Shown: positions 9,462-18,093 of the stretch, piece by piece
Numbering within the stretch: the stretch's first letter is position 1
How the letters are laid out: each line of letters starts with the position of its first letter
Origin: Nitrospinaceae bacterium
GTDB lineage: Bacteria; Nitrospinota; Nitrospinia; Nitrospinales; Nitrospinaceae
DNA: 64,000 bases
Direction of reading: 5' to 3'
Assembly: GCA_029261535.1 (NCBI GenBank)
Contig: JAJDBF010000014.1
Location: 1 to 64,000, forward strand
The notes under the pieces: model-generated
Databases searched by the model: none
The model's input: the letters and a program-made list of their open reading frames with translations, nothing else
What the model was told of the DNA's origin: nothing
Translations under genes and position numbers: made by a program

Positions 9462-10424
9462 TTATTTTGGTTCGCTACCGTCCTCTTCTGCTCGTTGCCG
9501 GATTTTTCTAAAATCGATCCACACATCGAACAACCCCAATCCAACAACCATTCCCATCAAGGGTGGCTGTGTCAGGACCAATAAAAACACAATCCCGGTA
9601 ACAAGTCCGCTGGCATTTTTGGCCTTTAATATGGCCAGGATAATTGCCAGTCCCTGAAAAAAGTAGAGCGTGGTCATGACGATAAAAATGTTCATGCCGA
9701 CCCATTTCAACGCCCCGCCGCCCAGAAACATGGCCCCAAAGGAGCCGATAAAACCCCACACTGCCTGATCAGGCAGTATCCACCTGGATGGTTCCGAGTT
9801 TTGAAAAAACACCCTCGGGTAAAATTTCAACCACAGTGCCCGCACCAGAATATAGTTGAAGGTGGCGGTCAACAAGGACCCCACCAGCAGAATCGCGACC
9901 AGGCCTTTTGCCATCACTGGCGTGTAGTTGTTTGCCACTTCTCGCATGAAGGTCAGTTCTTCTTCCGGTGCGCCGGACTTCTTAAACGCTTTCAAATACT
10001 CTTCGGCACTGATCTTCAACTGACTTTGAAAAAACTCAATGGGCGATTGCTCTTCGCCGGTCAAGGCGACCCACAGCAAAACCCCGGACAACAAGGCCGC
10101 CGAAAGCGCGGCAACAGCGATGGTCTTTTCCGGTTCGAGATGAAAACGAATTCCTTCTGCCAGGAAAACCACCACGATGGCGTAGGCCGCGGCAAACCCC
10201 ATCGCCGCCTCCACCCCTGCCGTCAAACTCAATATAACCAGTACCGCCCCAAGCCCGAACATCCCGACTGATTTGCCATGCTGTAAGTAGAGCAGGATCA
10301 TCGGTGCCGGCATCAACAGGCTCAGCATGACTCCAAGACCGGGCGCAACCACTGCCCCGATCATGATCAACATGAACAGGCCAAACGGTATAAATACCGC
10401 TAACGGGTGCGGCGTTTCGGACAA
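9462..10424 (-). CDS. DUF2232 (YybS-like) polytopic membrane protein
   Basis: 320 residues with about eight hydrophobic segments, the first directly at the N-terminus (LAVFIPFGLFMLIMIGAVVA) and the last near 275-300. The length, topology and position between rpsR and rplI match the DUF2232/YybS family, whose function is unknown; it may have a transporter-like fold. The start is a TTG two bases after the rpsR stop, so translation is probably coupled; the first ATG is only at codon 18, inside the first membrane segment. Confidence 0.8.
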   Translation of the reverse strand: MSETPHPLAVFIPFGLFMLIMIGAVVAPGLGVMLSLLMPAPMILLYLQHGKSVGMFGLGAVLVILSLTAGVEAAMGFAAAYAIVVVFLAEGIRFHLEPEKTIAVAALSAALLSGVLLWVALTGEEQSPIEFFQSQLKISAEEYLKAFKKSGAPEEELTFMREVANNYTPVMAKGLVAILLVGSLLTATFNYILVRALWLKFYPRVFFQNSEPSRWILPDQAVWGFIGSFGAMFLGGGALKWVGMNIFIVMTTLYFFQGLAIILAILKAKNASGLVTGIVFLLVLTQPPLMGMVVGLGLFDVWIDFRKIRQRAEEDGSEPK

Positions 10425-10426
10425 GG

Positions 10427-10663
10427 CTAGTATTCGACCGAAAACGGCAACAACGCAATATTCCGAGCTCTTTTTATGGCTTCGGTCAACTGACGCTGGT
10501 GCCCGGCGCAGTTACCTGAAATCCGGGAGGGCACAATCTTGCCCCGCTCAGAGATCAGAGGTTTGAGCAATTTGATATCATGAAAGTCTATGAATTGAAT
10601 CTTCTCGGCGCAAAATCGGCAGATTTTCTGTGTAAAAAAACCACGTTTTTTTCCAGTAGCCAT
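10427..10663 (-). CDS. rpsR: 30S ribosomal protein S18, zinc-ligand form
   Basis: 78 residues. The core [20 protein letters not shown] is typical of S18. CRFC near the N-terminus and the later CAGH supply the four ligands of the zinc-binding (C+) form. S18 pairs with S6 on the platform of the small subunit, and rpsF lies two genes upstream. The ATG has AGGA 8 bases upstream. Confidence 0.97.
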   Translation of the reverse strand: MATGKKRGFFTQKICRFCAEKIQFIDFHDIKLLKPLISERGKIVPSRISGNCAGHQRQLTEAIKRARNIALLPFSVEY

Positions 10664-10692
10664 TAAACAGTCCTAAGCTAAAAATGAATCGG

Positions 10693-11106
10693 TTAAAAAG
10701 GGATGTCGTCTTTCGGTGGCGCGCCTTCGCTCATTCCCTCACCGCCTCCGCCCATATCCATGGAGGGTTTTCCGGCACTGGATTTTCCGAGGAATTGAAC
10801 CACGTTGGCCACCACTTCCAGTTTATTTCTCTTTTGACCATCCTGAGCTTCCCAGGATTGAAAATTCAACCGGCCCTCAATAAAAACACCACTGCCTTTA
10901 TGGAGATACTCGGTGCAGTTTTCTGCCGTTCTTCCCCATACAGTGATGTCGACAAAACACACGTCTTCTTTCCACTCATCACCACTTTTGTATTTGCGAT
11001 TGACTGCCAATCCAAAACTTGCGACAGCCGCACCACTAGCGGTAAAGCGGAGTTCCGGGTCACGGGTCAAATTACCCATTAAAAGCACTTTGTTGTAACT
11101 TGCCAT
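10693..11106 (-). CDS. ssb: single-stranded DNA-binding protein
   Basis: 137 residues. An OB fold (MASYNKVLLMGNLTRDPELR, then VASFGLAVNRKYKS and DVCFVDITVWGRTAENC) is followed by a short Gly-rich linker and the acidic tip PPKDDIPF that binds partner proteins. SSB coats single-stranded DNA in replication and repair. It lies between rpsF and rpsR as in many bacteria. No strong ribosome site is visible; 38 bases separate it from rpsF. Confidence 0.97.
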   Translation of the reverse strand: MASYNKVLLMGNLTRDPELRFTASGAAVASFGLAVNRKYKSGDEWKEDVCFVDITVWGRTAENCTEYLHKGSGVFIEGRLNFQSWEAQDGQKRNKLEVVANVVQFLGKSSAGKPSMDMGGGGEGMSEGAPPKDDIPF

Positions 11107-11144
11107 TTTATTGAGTTGGGTTCAGGATGATCAGGATTGGAAAC

Positions 11145-11588
11145 TCAGGCTGTCGCCTCAGTTTCCTCTTTTTTTTCAGGCTCGGTTTTCTCTGAACTTT
11201 CAGCAGTTTTCCCGTCAGCTTCTGTGCTTTTCTCAGAGGCTTCAGCACTGGCCTCTTCAGCCGCACTTTCTTCGTTCGCCTTCAGGACACGCTCAAGGTC
11301 TTTTTCTTCCAGGCGAATGACCATATATTTGATCACAAGGTCATACAGCTGAAGCTCATTTTCAAATTCAGTCACACGAATGGGATCACAGGTATGAAAC
11401 CAGTTCAGGTAATATCCGAACTTGTTCTTTTTGATTTTGTAAGCCAGGCGCTTCTTGCCCCACTTTTCAAGTCGGGTGTCTTTACCGCCACACTTGTCCA
11501 ACAGCTCAGTCAGTTTTTCAACCGCCTGATCAACATGACCTTCGTCCAGATCGGGCTTTAAAATAATAACGGTTTGGTAATGACGCAA
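11145..11588 (-). CDS. rpsF: 30S ribosomal protein S6 with acidic tail
   Basis: 147 residues from the TTG at 11588. The S6 ferredoxin-like fold starts LRHYQTVIILKPDLDEGHVD and includes KKRLAYKIKKNKFGYYLNW. The last 45 residues are Glu/Ala/Ser/Thr-rich (ESAAEEASAEASEKSTEADG and on). The TTG has GAGGAG 6 bases upstream and places the first strand at the usual position. A longer frame from 11687 adds 33 residues foreign to S6 and would begin inside the predicted promoter. First gene of the rpsF-ssb-rpsR-DUF2232-rplI-dnaB unit. Confidence 0.95.
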   Translation of the reverse strand: MRHYQTVIILKPDLDEGHVDQAVEKLTELLDKCGGKDTRLEKWGKKRLAYKIKKNKFGYYLNWFHTCDPIRVTEFENELQLYDLVIKYMVIRLEEKDLERVLKANEESAAEEASAEASEKSTEADGKTAESSEKTEPEKKEETEATA

Positions 11589-11658
11589 AGGAATCTCCTC
11601 TCGGATTTTAGCCCCGGCCACCGTGAGCCGGAGCGAGGGGTGGGTTTGAATTTCGGAG

Positions 11659-11687
11659 ATAATGTCATACAAGTGGCTTAAATGCAA
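11659..11687 (-). promoter_or_regulatory. candidate promoter of the rpsF operon
   Basis: On the minus strand TTGCAT (complement of 11682-11687), 17 bases, then CATTAT (complement of 11659-11664). This would start transcription about 60 bases before the rpsF TTG. Confidence 0.4.
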
Positions 11688-11721
11688 GTAAAATGAGGGT
11701 GTTGGGGCTTGTGCTCCCAGA

Positions 11722-11748
11722 TTGCCTCCCCTGAAATAGCTCTATAAT
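11722..11748 (+). promoter_or_regulatory. candidate promoter of the FG-GAP lipoprotein gene
   Basis: TTGCCT (11722-11727), 15 bases, then a perfect TATAAT (11743-11748). A transcript starting near 11755 would miss the upstream in-frame ATG at 11747 and favours the ATG at 11777. Confidence 0.45.
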
Positions 11749-11776
11749 GGTGCAACCTTCTATCGGAAACACATCC

Positions 11777-12910
11777 ATGAATCACCTCATCCCTAAAACC
11801 GCCTTGCCCCTGCTGATGGGCTTTATGCTGGTCTCCTGCGACCTGCCGCAGGCGAAGCCTCCGCCCGACCTGTTCCGGAAATCGCATGTCGCAAAAGTGG
11901 GCCAGGGGCCAGGGTGCCTCGCCACAGGCGATCTCGACCTGGACGGGTACTCGGACATCGTGTCCTGTAACTCCAAAGGTCACAGTTTGTCCATCCTGTG
12001 GGGAAACGGCGATGGCAGGTTCGAGAATCCGCAAACCCAGCGCACCGGCCTGGAACCCACTTTTGCTTTGATTACCGATGTCAACCGCGACCAACTGCCG
12101 GACCTTATCTTCAATTCCCGAGGAACCGATGCAGTCCTGATTCAACTGGGCCAGGGAAATAGAAAGTTTCGCGCTCCCATCAAACTGAAAACGGGAAAAG
12201 TTCCTCTCTCGATTATTCCCGGCGACTTCAATGGCGATGAGGTCCTCGACCTTGCGGTCACTCTGACCTTTAACAAGGTTCAGATTTTTCTGGGCGTGGG
12301 AGACGGTAATTTCAAACAAGGGAATACCTATCAAACCGGTTCGCGTTCTTTATCGGGTGTGGCCAGCGACTTTAATGGTGATGGGCATACCGACCTTGCG
12401 CTGGCGGTCAGCAGTAGCAACACAAGTTCCATCCGTATCTATTCCGGGGATGGCGAAGGCATTTTTAAACAGATCAAAAGAATTGCCCTTAACCTGCGCC
12501 CGCTGATGATGATCCAGAAAGATCTGAATGGTGATGGTTTGGGTGATTTAATTTTCTCCACTTCGCGCCATGACAACCTGTTTGCCATTATGGTTAAAGC
12601 GGACTCGACCTTTGCAGAGCCTGTCGCCTTTTCCGGTGGCGGCGGCCCTCTGGCATTGGTGGCAGAAGATTTTGATGGTGACGGGCAACCGGATATCGCG
12701 GTCGCCAATTCCCGCAGTAGCAGTTTCTCCATCGTCACACGAAAGAGCGATGGCGGGTTTCACTTTCCCACCCGCGATTACGTGACCGGTAGCACTCCGT
12801 TGGCCCTTGCCAGCAGTGATTTTAATTCAGACGGGAGAATGGATATTGCGGTGGCGAGCAGTACCACCGGCATGGTCGAGGTTTATCTGAACCGGGGAGG
12901 TTTGCGTTAA
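11777..12910 (+). CDS. FG-GAP/VCBS-repeat lipoprotein
   Basis: About 377 residues. The N-terminus NHLIPKTALPLLMGFMLVSC is a lipoprotein signal with the lipid-modified Cys. Some seven FG-GAP units follow, each with a calcium-binding DxNxDxxxD loop: GDLDLDGYSDIV, TDVNRDQLPDLI, GDFNGDEVLDLA, SDFNGDGHTDLA, KDLNGDGLGDLI, EDFDGDGQPDIA and SDFNSDGRMDIA. This predicts a seven-bladed beta-propeller on the cell surface or in the periplasm. The stop codon abuts that of the convergent neighbour. Binding partner unknown. Confidence 0.9.
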   Translation: MNHLIPKTALPLLMGFMLVSCDLPQAKPPPDLFRKSHVAKVGQGPGCLATGDLDLDGYSDIVSCNSKGHSLSILWGNGDGRFENPQTQRTGLEPTFALITDVNRDQLPDLIFNSRGTDAVLIQLGQGNRKFRAPIKLKTGKVPLSIIPGDFNGDEVLDLAVTLTFNKVQIFLGVGDGNFKQGNTYQTGSRSLSGVASDFNGDGHTDLALAVSSSNTSSIRIYSGDGEGIFKQIKRIALNLRPLMMIQKDLNGDGLGDLIFSTSRHDNLFAIMVKADSTFAEPVAFSGGGGPLALVAEDFDGDGQPDIAVANSRSSSFSIVTRKSDGGFHFPTRDYVTGSTPLALASSDFNSDGRMDIAVASSTTGMVEVYLNRGGLR

Positions 12911-15055
12911 TTATCCAGACGCGGCGAATTCCGGCACGATGGCGAGTTTGCGCCAGCGATTGAAGTGGTAGCGTATATTGCCGCCCTTGACCGGATAAAT
13001 TTCCTGATAGTCCTCCTCACCATCCGGTTGCCGATTAACGATCACCAGTTTTTTATCGAGGAGCCGGGCCGCCTTGCCCACATACAAAAAGGTATACGGT
13101 TGCTCCTTTGCGATCAATGCATGCAGTTGATGCGTCATCTCTTCTTGCCGGTCACGGTCGTATTCCCGACGAATCCTGACGATCAGTTCATCCGCTTCCG
13201 CACTTTCAAATCCCACAAAATTAAGCTGACGCGGACCGGTCTGGCTGGAATGCCAGAGTTGATACAGGTCCGGGTCCGTGCCCATGCTCCAGCCTAAAAT
13301 CAAGGCATCAAACTTCATGGAATTAACAAAATCTTTCAGGAACACCGCCCACTCAAACAACTGGGTGTTGCACTTGATGCCGATCTTCCGCCACTGATTT
13401 TGTACCACGGTCAGAATGGCTTTGCGACTGCTGTTGCCATTATTGGTGATGAGATTAAATTCAAACTCCTTGCCGTCTTTCTCCAGCCAGCCGCTGGCAT
13501 TCTTTTTCCAGCCCAGGCGATTCAATATGGCAAGTGCACCTTCAGGATCGTATGGCAAGGGTTTCACCAAAGGATCGTACCAGTCTGTAATTTTCGGGTA
13601 CGGCCCAGTCACGCGTTCGCCCTGCTCGTAAATCACATACTTGATGATTTGTTCGACATCCAGTGCCATGCCTAACGCACGTCGGACCTCGGCATCTTTG
13701 AAGAGAGGTTTTCTGAGGTTGTATCCAATATATGAATAATTGAATCCCACAGTTGAAAAACTCTGGTAACGAGGATCGTCCGCAAGTCGCTTGACCTGAT
13801 AAGGTTCGACATCATAGTTGTCGACTGCCCCGGCATAAAACTCCAACTCACGCGTCAGTGCATCGGGAATCACCCGCATGACAAACTCCTCGAACTCTGC
13901 CGGCTCTTCCCAGTAGTCCGGGTTTCTATCGAGACGGATCAGTTCATCAGACTGCCATTCAACAAAACGGAAAGGCCCCGTTCCCACTGGCTTGCGATTG
14001 AACACGGTGTCTTGCAGGGTGAAAGCTGAAACTTTTTCCTCGGACAAGCCCTCAGCCCGGGCCTCTTTTTCGAGGGCTTCTTTGTTCAACAGATGCTCGG
14101 GGAGAATGCCCATGCTCCAAGCATTGATAGCGGGAGAAAACAGACGCTTGTAAGTGAATTTGATGCGATGCCTGCCCAAAGGCTCCGCCGTTTTCACAGG
14201 TTCATAGTCGGAGCGGCGCGGCGACAGATTGCGCGTGTCCATAATTGATTGATAAGTAAACAACACATCGCCGGAATCAAAAACATGTCCATCGTGAAAA
14301 CGGACGTTCTGCTTCAAATCAAAAATGATGACGGGGTTATGCTCCGTCACTTGCAGAAGTTTGGTGTAATGAGATTCCAGTTGTGCCTGATCGGGCAACT
14401 GTTTGGCCTTTATAAAGTCCGGATACGGGTAGTGTTCAAAATAATCTTGGCCCAGCAAAGCTTCTATCGGCTTGAAAAAATCCTGGTCAATCGCGTTCAG
14501 TGTGAATTTTATGACAGGCGGTTGGCTGAGTGTATAAGCGACAGGTTTCATTTTGGGTCGACCCTTTTCCAGCACTGGCTTGCCCTCGGCGTTCAACTCG
14601 GGAACTTTTATTTCGCCTTCGGTGGAGTTGGCTGAGATCACCTCGACATTTTTTAAATTTTCTCTCCAGGCTGTGTTGGATTGAAGCTGTGCGGTAATCA
14701 AGTCGGCTAACTGTTGCGGGGTGCCCGCCTTTGGATGATCCCACTGCGGATTCCACCGCAGATAAGCCTCTTCATACTGCACCCAGCTTTCAGCCAGACG
14801 CGGACGAAGCCGCAGTTGGTCGTCCAGATCCAGCAAGCCATCAAAAACCCGTTCACTGATGGCACTGCTAGCAGTATCGGCACTCAGGATCGGATTTAAA
14901 ATCCGCGCATCGCCGGTGGTTGCCTCTATATAACGGAGCAGACGTTTGGGATTGCCGGTGGCCTGGTCATTGTAAGTCGGCACCCAGAAAAATGATTGCG
15001 CCAGAATCGCCACCAGTATGAGGGGAGTCCAGATCAGAATTCTTTTAATCAACAT
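12911..15055 (-). CDS. peptide/oligopeptide-type ABC solute-binding protein (SBP_bac_5)
   Basis: About 714 residues, longer than the usual 520-600. A membrane or signal segment (ILIWTPLILVAILAQSFFW) leads into an Opp/Dpp-type domain: RLAESWVQ, KQNVRFHDGHVFDSGDVLFT, RKPVGTGPFRFVEW, and VRRALGMALDVEQIIKYV. An insertion of about 110 residues (about 100-215) splits the start of the domain (ITAQLQSNTAWRENLKNVEV and so on). It should bind a peptide or similar ligand in the periplasm. No permease or ATPase gene is in the window. The ATG at 15055 is preferred to the TTG four codons upstream. Confidence 0.88.
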   Translation of the reverse strand: MLIKRILIWTPLILVAILAQSFFWVPTYNDQATGNPKRLLRYIEATTGDARILNPILSADTASSAISERVFDGLLDLDDQLRLRPRLAESWVQYEEAYLRWNPQWDHPKAGTPQQLADLITAQLQSNTAWRENLKNVEVISANSTEGEIKVPELNAEGKPVLEKGRPKMKPVAYTLSQPPVIKFTLNAIDQDFFKPIEALLGQDYFEHYPYPDFIKAKQLPDQAQLESHYTKLLQVTEHNPVIIFDLKQNVRFHDGHVFDSGDVLFTYQSIMDTRNLSPRRSDYEPVKTAEPLGRHRIKFTYKRLFSPAINAWSMGILPEHLLNKEALEKEARAEGLSEEKVSAFTLQDTVFNRKPVGTGPFRFVEWQSDELIRLDRNPDYWEEPAEFEEFVMRVIPDALTRELEFYAGAVDNYDVEPYQVKRLADDPRYQSFSTVGFNYSYIGYNLRKPLFKDAEVRRALGMALDVEQIIKYVIYEQGERVTGPYPKITDWYDPLVKPLPYDPEGALAILNRLGWKKNASGWLEKDGKEFEFNLITNNGNSSRKAILTVVQNQWRKIGIKCNTQLFEWAVFLKDFVNSMKFDALILGWSMGTDPDLYQLWHSSQTGPRQLNFVGFESAEADELIVRIRREYDRDRQEEMTHQLHALIAKEQPYTFLYVGKAARLLDKKLVIVNRQPDGEEDYQEIYPVKGGNIRYHFNRWRKLAIVPEFAASG

Positions 15056-15190
15056 TGAACCCACCAACTATTGAAATGATTGAAACGGTTAGATGCAGAC
15101 TGGATAACCCGCTTATCATGCAACCCGCGTTACAAGGCTGTAAAATAGAACACTGTTGCCATTAGGCCAAAAATCAGGGTGCATAATTTC

Positions 15191-15217
15191 TTGACAAAAA
15201 CCTAAAAACATTATAAT
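15191..15217 (+). promoter_or_regulatory. candidate strong promoter of the ferredoxin gene
   Basis: Perfect TTGACA (15191-15196) and perfect TATAAT (15212-15217) with a short 15-base spacer. The predicted start is about 200 bases before the ferredoxin ATG, so a long leader is expected. Confidence 0.55.
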
Positions 15218-15425
15218 ACCTTACTTTGAAACGGTTTAGGGGGTTTCAAAATTTAAGCAATTGAGTTTCTTTGAATGTTGGATTAAGATACACTTCTTTT
15301 TGATCGGGCTCGCAGGGGACCGAGGCTCTGGCGGATCACTTTCCAGAGCAAACAAAACCGCTTACGTCTTTCTATCATTAGAGTTTTAAATAAAGTTCAA
15401 TTCATTTTTGGAAGGAAACTGCACT

Positions 15426-15773
15426 ATGGCCACAATCATCACTGACGACTGTATCTACTGCGGTGTCTGTGAACCTGAATGTCCCAATACGGCGATTGAC
15501 GATGGGACCAATGGCGGAGTCGATATTTACTATATTTCTCCGGATCTCTGTACCGAATGTGTGGGATTTCACGGTGAAGAAGCTTGTCAGGAGGTTTGCC
15601 CGGTAGACTGTTGTATCCCGGACGTAGACCGAAAAGAATCCGAAGAAGAGCTTCTCGAGAAAGCCGGAAAAATCCACGCAGACCAGACGTTCCCGGCACT
15701 GGATGAACTGACCAATGAGACATCTCTATTCCGGAATCCGGAACGCAAGAACGCTCATTTAGCCGAAGAATAA
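15426..15773 (+). CDS. YfhL-type 2[4Fe-4S] ferredoxin
   Basis: 115 residues. The first cluster motif is CIYCGVCEPECPN, the second CTECVGFHGEEACQEVCPVDCC, where an insert lies between the second and third Cys as in YfhL/Allochromatium-type low-potential ferredoxins. A 35-residue acidic C-terminus follows. It is likely the electron donor for 2-oxoglutarate or pyruvate:ferredoxin oxidoreductases of the reductive TCA cycle; that link is inferred from aclBA elsewhere in the window. The ATG at 15426 has GGAAGGAA upstream; a TTG at 15408 lies before that site and is rejected. It is monocistronic with its own terminator. Confidence 0.92.
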   Translation: MATIITDDCIYCGVCEPECPNTAIDDGTNGGVDIYYISPDLCTECVGFHGEEACQEVCPVDCCIPDVDRKESEEELLEKAGKIHADQTFPALDELTNETSLFRNPERKNAHLAEE

Positions 15774-15788
15774 ATCAGAACATCAGAT

Positions 15789-15831
15789 GGAGCGGTCTTC
15801 GGGGCAACCCGGACCGCTCCTGCTGTTTTTT
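15789..15831 (+). terminator. rho-independent terminator of the ferredoxin gene
   Basis: Perfect 9-base stem GGAGCGGTC (15789-15797) with GACCGCTCC (15812-15820), an inner CGGG/CCCG extension of the stem, then a run of T residues at 15825-15831. Confidence 0.9.
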
Positions 15832-15886
15832 ATCGAGAGTCACCGCATTATTCCTCTCTGAATTACAGCCAAAAAAATTCGATCAT

Positions 15887-15963
<77 letters not shown>

Positions 15964-15966
15964 AAT

Positions 15967-16010
15967 AAAAGGGCACCTTGAGGAAATTCCTCAAGGCGCC
16001 CTTTTTATTT
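15967..16010 (+). terminator. rho-independent terminator after tRNA-fMet
   Basis: AAAAGGGC, one mismatched base, CCTTGAGGAA, then the complementary TTCCTCAAGG, one mismatched base, GCCCTTTTT. It is a very stable hairpin starting 4 bases after the tRNA and ending in a T-rich tract. Confidence 0.9.
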
Positions 16011-16137
16011 TTCATTATCCATACCACAGCATGCCCTACCTATAGAATGGTGTAAAATCCTCTCCGGAAAGGTGTGGTCATAGCCTCCAGAGCAATTCCT
16101 GTCACTATTTTCCACAATTCTCGCTTCGGGCAACACT

Positions 16138-16806
16138 ATGTGTGGTCGCTACTCATTATCCAAATCCATAAAAGAAATCGCGGAGCATTTCAAAGTACGC
16201 TTGATTGAAATCGGGCCATGGTCACGGTTCAATATCGCCCCGACGCAATCACTCCCGATAGTCACCTGTGGGCCGGAGGGGCTGGAGATTCAACCAATGA
16301 AATGGGGATTGGTTCCGCACTGGGCGAAGGATGCCAGCATGGGCAGTCGCATGATCAACGCCCGCGCCGAAATGGTGGCGGAGAAACCGAGCTTCCGCGA
16401 TGGATTCAAATCGAAACGCTGCCTGATTCCCTGTGACGGGTTTTACGAATGGGTGGCGGGTGAAGGCGGCAAAACTCCGCACTACATTAAAATGAAAGGC
16501 GGAGAACTTTTTGCCTTCGCTGGCATTTGGTCGGAGTGGCTAAGGGGAGAGACTCCACTGCAAACCTATTCAATCATCACGACGGAAGCCAACGAACACC
16601 TGCAGTCGATTCACCATCGCATGCCGGTTATTTTACAACCCGATCAATATTCAGCATGGATGCAGGCCTCGGCTTCTAAAGCTGATTTACTTTCCCTGAT
16701 GAAACCTTTTCGCGAAGATTCGCTTGAATACTTTCCCGTCTCGAAACTGGTGAATTCGCCGAAGAACGATTTGCCTGACTGTATCGTCCCAGCCACAGCG
16801 CGGTGA
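16138..16806 (+). CDS. SRAP-domain abasic-site DNA-crosslinking protein (YedK/HMCES family)
   Basis: 222 residues. It opens MCGRYSLSKSI; Cys2, exposed after Met removal, is the residue that crosslinks to abasic sites in single-stranded DNA. Other family hallmarks: RFNIAPTQSLPI, MKWGLVPHWAKD, INARAEMVAEKPSFRDGFK, CLIPCDGFYEW and the His of SIHHRMPVIL. SRAP genes are often found with SOS translesion-polymerase genes. Here the 3' end overlaps the remnant of a dnaE-like polymerase on the other strand. The SRAP gene itself looks intact. No LexA box was recognised upstream. Confidence 0.95.
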   Translation: MCGRYSLSKSIKEIAEHFKVRLIEIGPWSRFNIAPTQSLPIVTCGPEGLEIQPMKWGLVPHWAKDASMGSRMINARAEMVAEKPSFRDGFKSKRCLIPCDGFYEWVAGEGGKTPHYIKMKGGELFAFAGIWSEWLRGETPLQTYSIITTEANEHLQSIHHRMPVILQPDQYSAWMQASASKADLLSLMKPFREDSLEYFPVSKLVNSPKNDLPDCIVPATAR

Positions 16807-16990
16807 TGGTGCACGCGCCGCTGTCTTGCTCCATCTGTCCTTTAACAAAAAACGGCCCTTTGCTACCAAGAAGGTGACCGAATCTTTTGTACTCGCTGGG
16901 AAATAACGTGACTTCAAAAGTTCCGGTCGGGTCCTCCAGCGTCAGGAGCTTCATGAGCTCGTCCTTGCTGGTGCGCGTCCGTTCGCACTT
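16785..16990 (-). pseudogene. decayed C-terminal fragment of a DnaE-like DNA polymerase III alpha subunit
   Basis: On the minus strand the frame reads RTRTSKDELMKLLTLEDPTG, then FEVTLFPSEYKRFGHLL and GPFFVKGQMEQDSGACTITA. This is the OB-fold region near the C-terminus of DnaE/error-prone DnaE proteins (typically MKFLTLED.TG..EVTLFP, then GP.LV.G.VEE). A stop lies just upstream in frame and no other polymerase motifs are nearby, so only about 70 residues of homology remain. The 3' end runs past the end of the SRAP gene. The family call rests on remembered motif similarity. Confidence 0.65.
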
Positions 16991-17224
16991 TTTTCATGTC
17001 AGAGAAGAGAAGCAAATAAAAATAAATGGAAACCCCTATGGGATTTTAAGGAGTTATGCCAAGATATCTTTAGCAAAATACAGCTTACGCTGGGGTCTTT
17101 TAAATATTATTCGATCTTGATTTATTTGTTCAGGCCGTTAATCTGAGAGTTAACCTGATGGAGGTCGCATCAACTCACTTGGTTACCGTCCCCTTTATAT
17201 TTGTCCTATTTTTAAGAGGTTTAA

Positions 17225-18064
17225 GTGGCACTGACACTTCAGCAAGTCAAAGACAGCAAAATCGCATCTCCCCCAGGAGCTTATTTCAGCTTAAGGGAAG
17301 CCATCGAGAATCCTGATTCTACTATCGCCGATTACAGTGCCATCATCAGTGCCGATCCGGCTCTTGCGGCGCGTCTTTTAAAAGTGGTCAATTCCACTTT
17401 TTATGGTCTTTCCACCACGGTAGAAACCATTCCCCATGCGCTGAATATTATCGGCTCCGATCAATTATCTCAATTGGCGTTGGCAACTTCCGTTGCCTCG
17501 CAGTTTAATGGGATGGAAAATATCGGGATCGACCTTGGAGCCTTCTGGAGGCATTCTGTTGGCTGTGGTGTGGCGGCGCGGCACATGGCCAAGTTTTTGA
17601 ACCTGCAGGCGGTCGACCGTTATTACCTGGCGGGTATGTTGCATGATATAGGCAAATTGATTTTATACCAGGAAGCTCCGGGCCAGATTGAAACAGTGCT
17701 TGCTCAATTTGACGAAAACTCCGGTGTGAGCCTGCTTGAAATGGAAGAAAAACTGATGGGGTTCAACCACGCGCAGGTGGGTAGCATTTTGCTCAACGAA
17801 TGGAAGCTTCCTCCGAGCATCGTAAACGCCGTCAAAGGGCATCATGATCCATCCAAGGCAAAAGATGACCAGCAAGCGGCCGCCATCGTTCATGTTGCAG
17901 ATTTTCTGGTGTATGAAATGAAACTTGGCAATAGCGGCGAACCCGTCCTGCCCCCTCTGCACAAATCCTGGCTGAAGGAACTCAACCTGACCATCGACTT
18001 CATTAACGAAGCCAAGCCGTTGGTCATTGAAGAAACTGAAACTGCCGTTGAGATGTTTTTATAA
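17225..18064 (+). CDS. HDOD-domain signalling protein
   Basis: 279 residues, almost all one HDOD domain. Seen: SIISADPALAARLLKVVNS-type helix (ADPALAARLLKVVNSTFYGL), HALNIIGSDQLSQLALATSV, and MLHDIGKLILYQEAPGQ, in which the HD pair is retained. HDOD proteins are signalling scaffolds related to HD phosphohydrolases, generally thought to lack catalysis. There is no output domain. The start is GTG with AGAGG upstream. A diverged relative with a zinc ribbon lies at 25900-26955. Confidence 0.9.
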   Translation: MALTLQQVKDSKIASPPGAYFSLREAIENPDSTIADYSAIISADPALAARLLKVVNSTFYGLSTTVETIPHALNIIGSDQLSQLALATSVASQFNGMENIGIDLGAFWRHSVGCGVAARHMAKFLNLQAVDRYYLAGMLHDIGKLILYQEAPGQIETVLAQFDENSGVSLLEMEEKLMGFNHAQVGSILLNEWKLPPSIVNAVKGHHDPSKAKDDQQAAAIVHVADFLVYEMKLGNSGEPVLPPLHKSWLKELNLTIDFINEAKPLVIEETETAVEMFL

Positions 18065-18093
18065 TCCTGCTCTTCGACGGATATTTATCCGGA

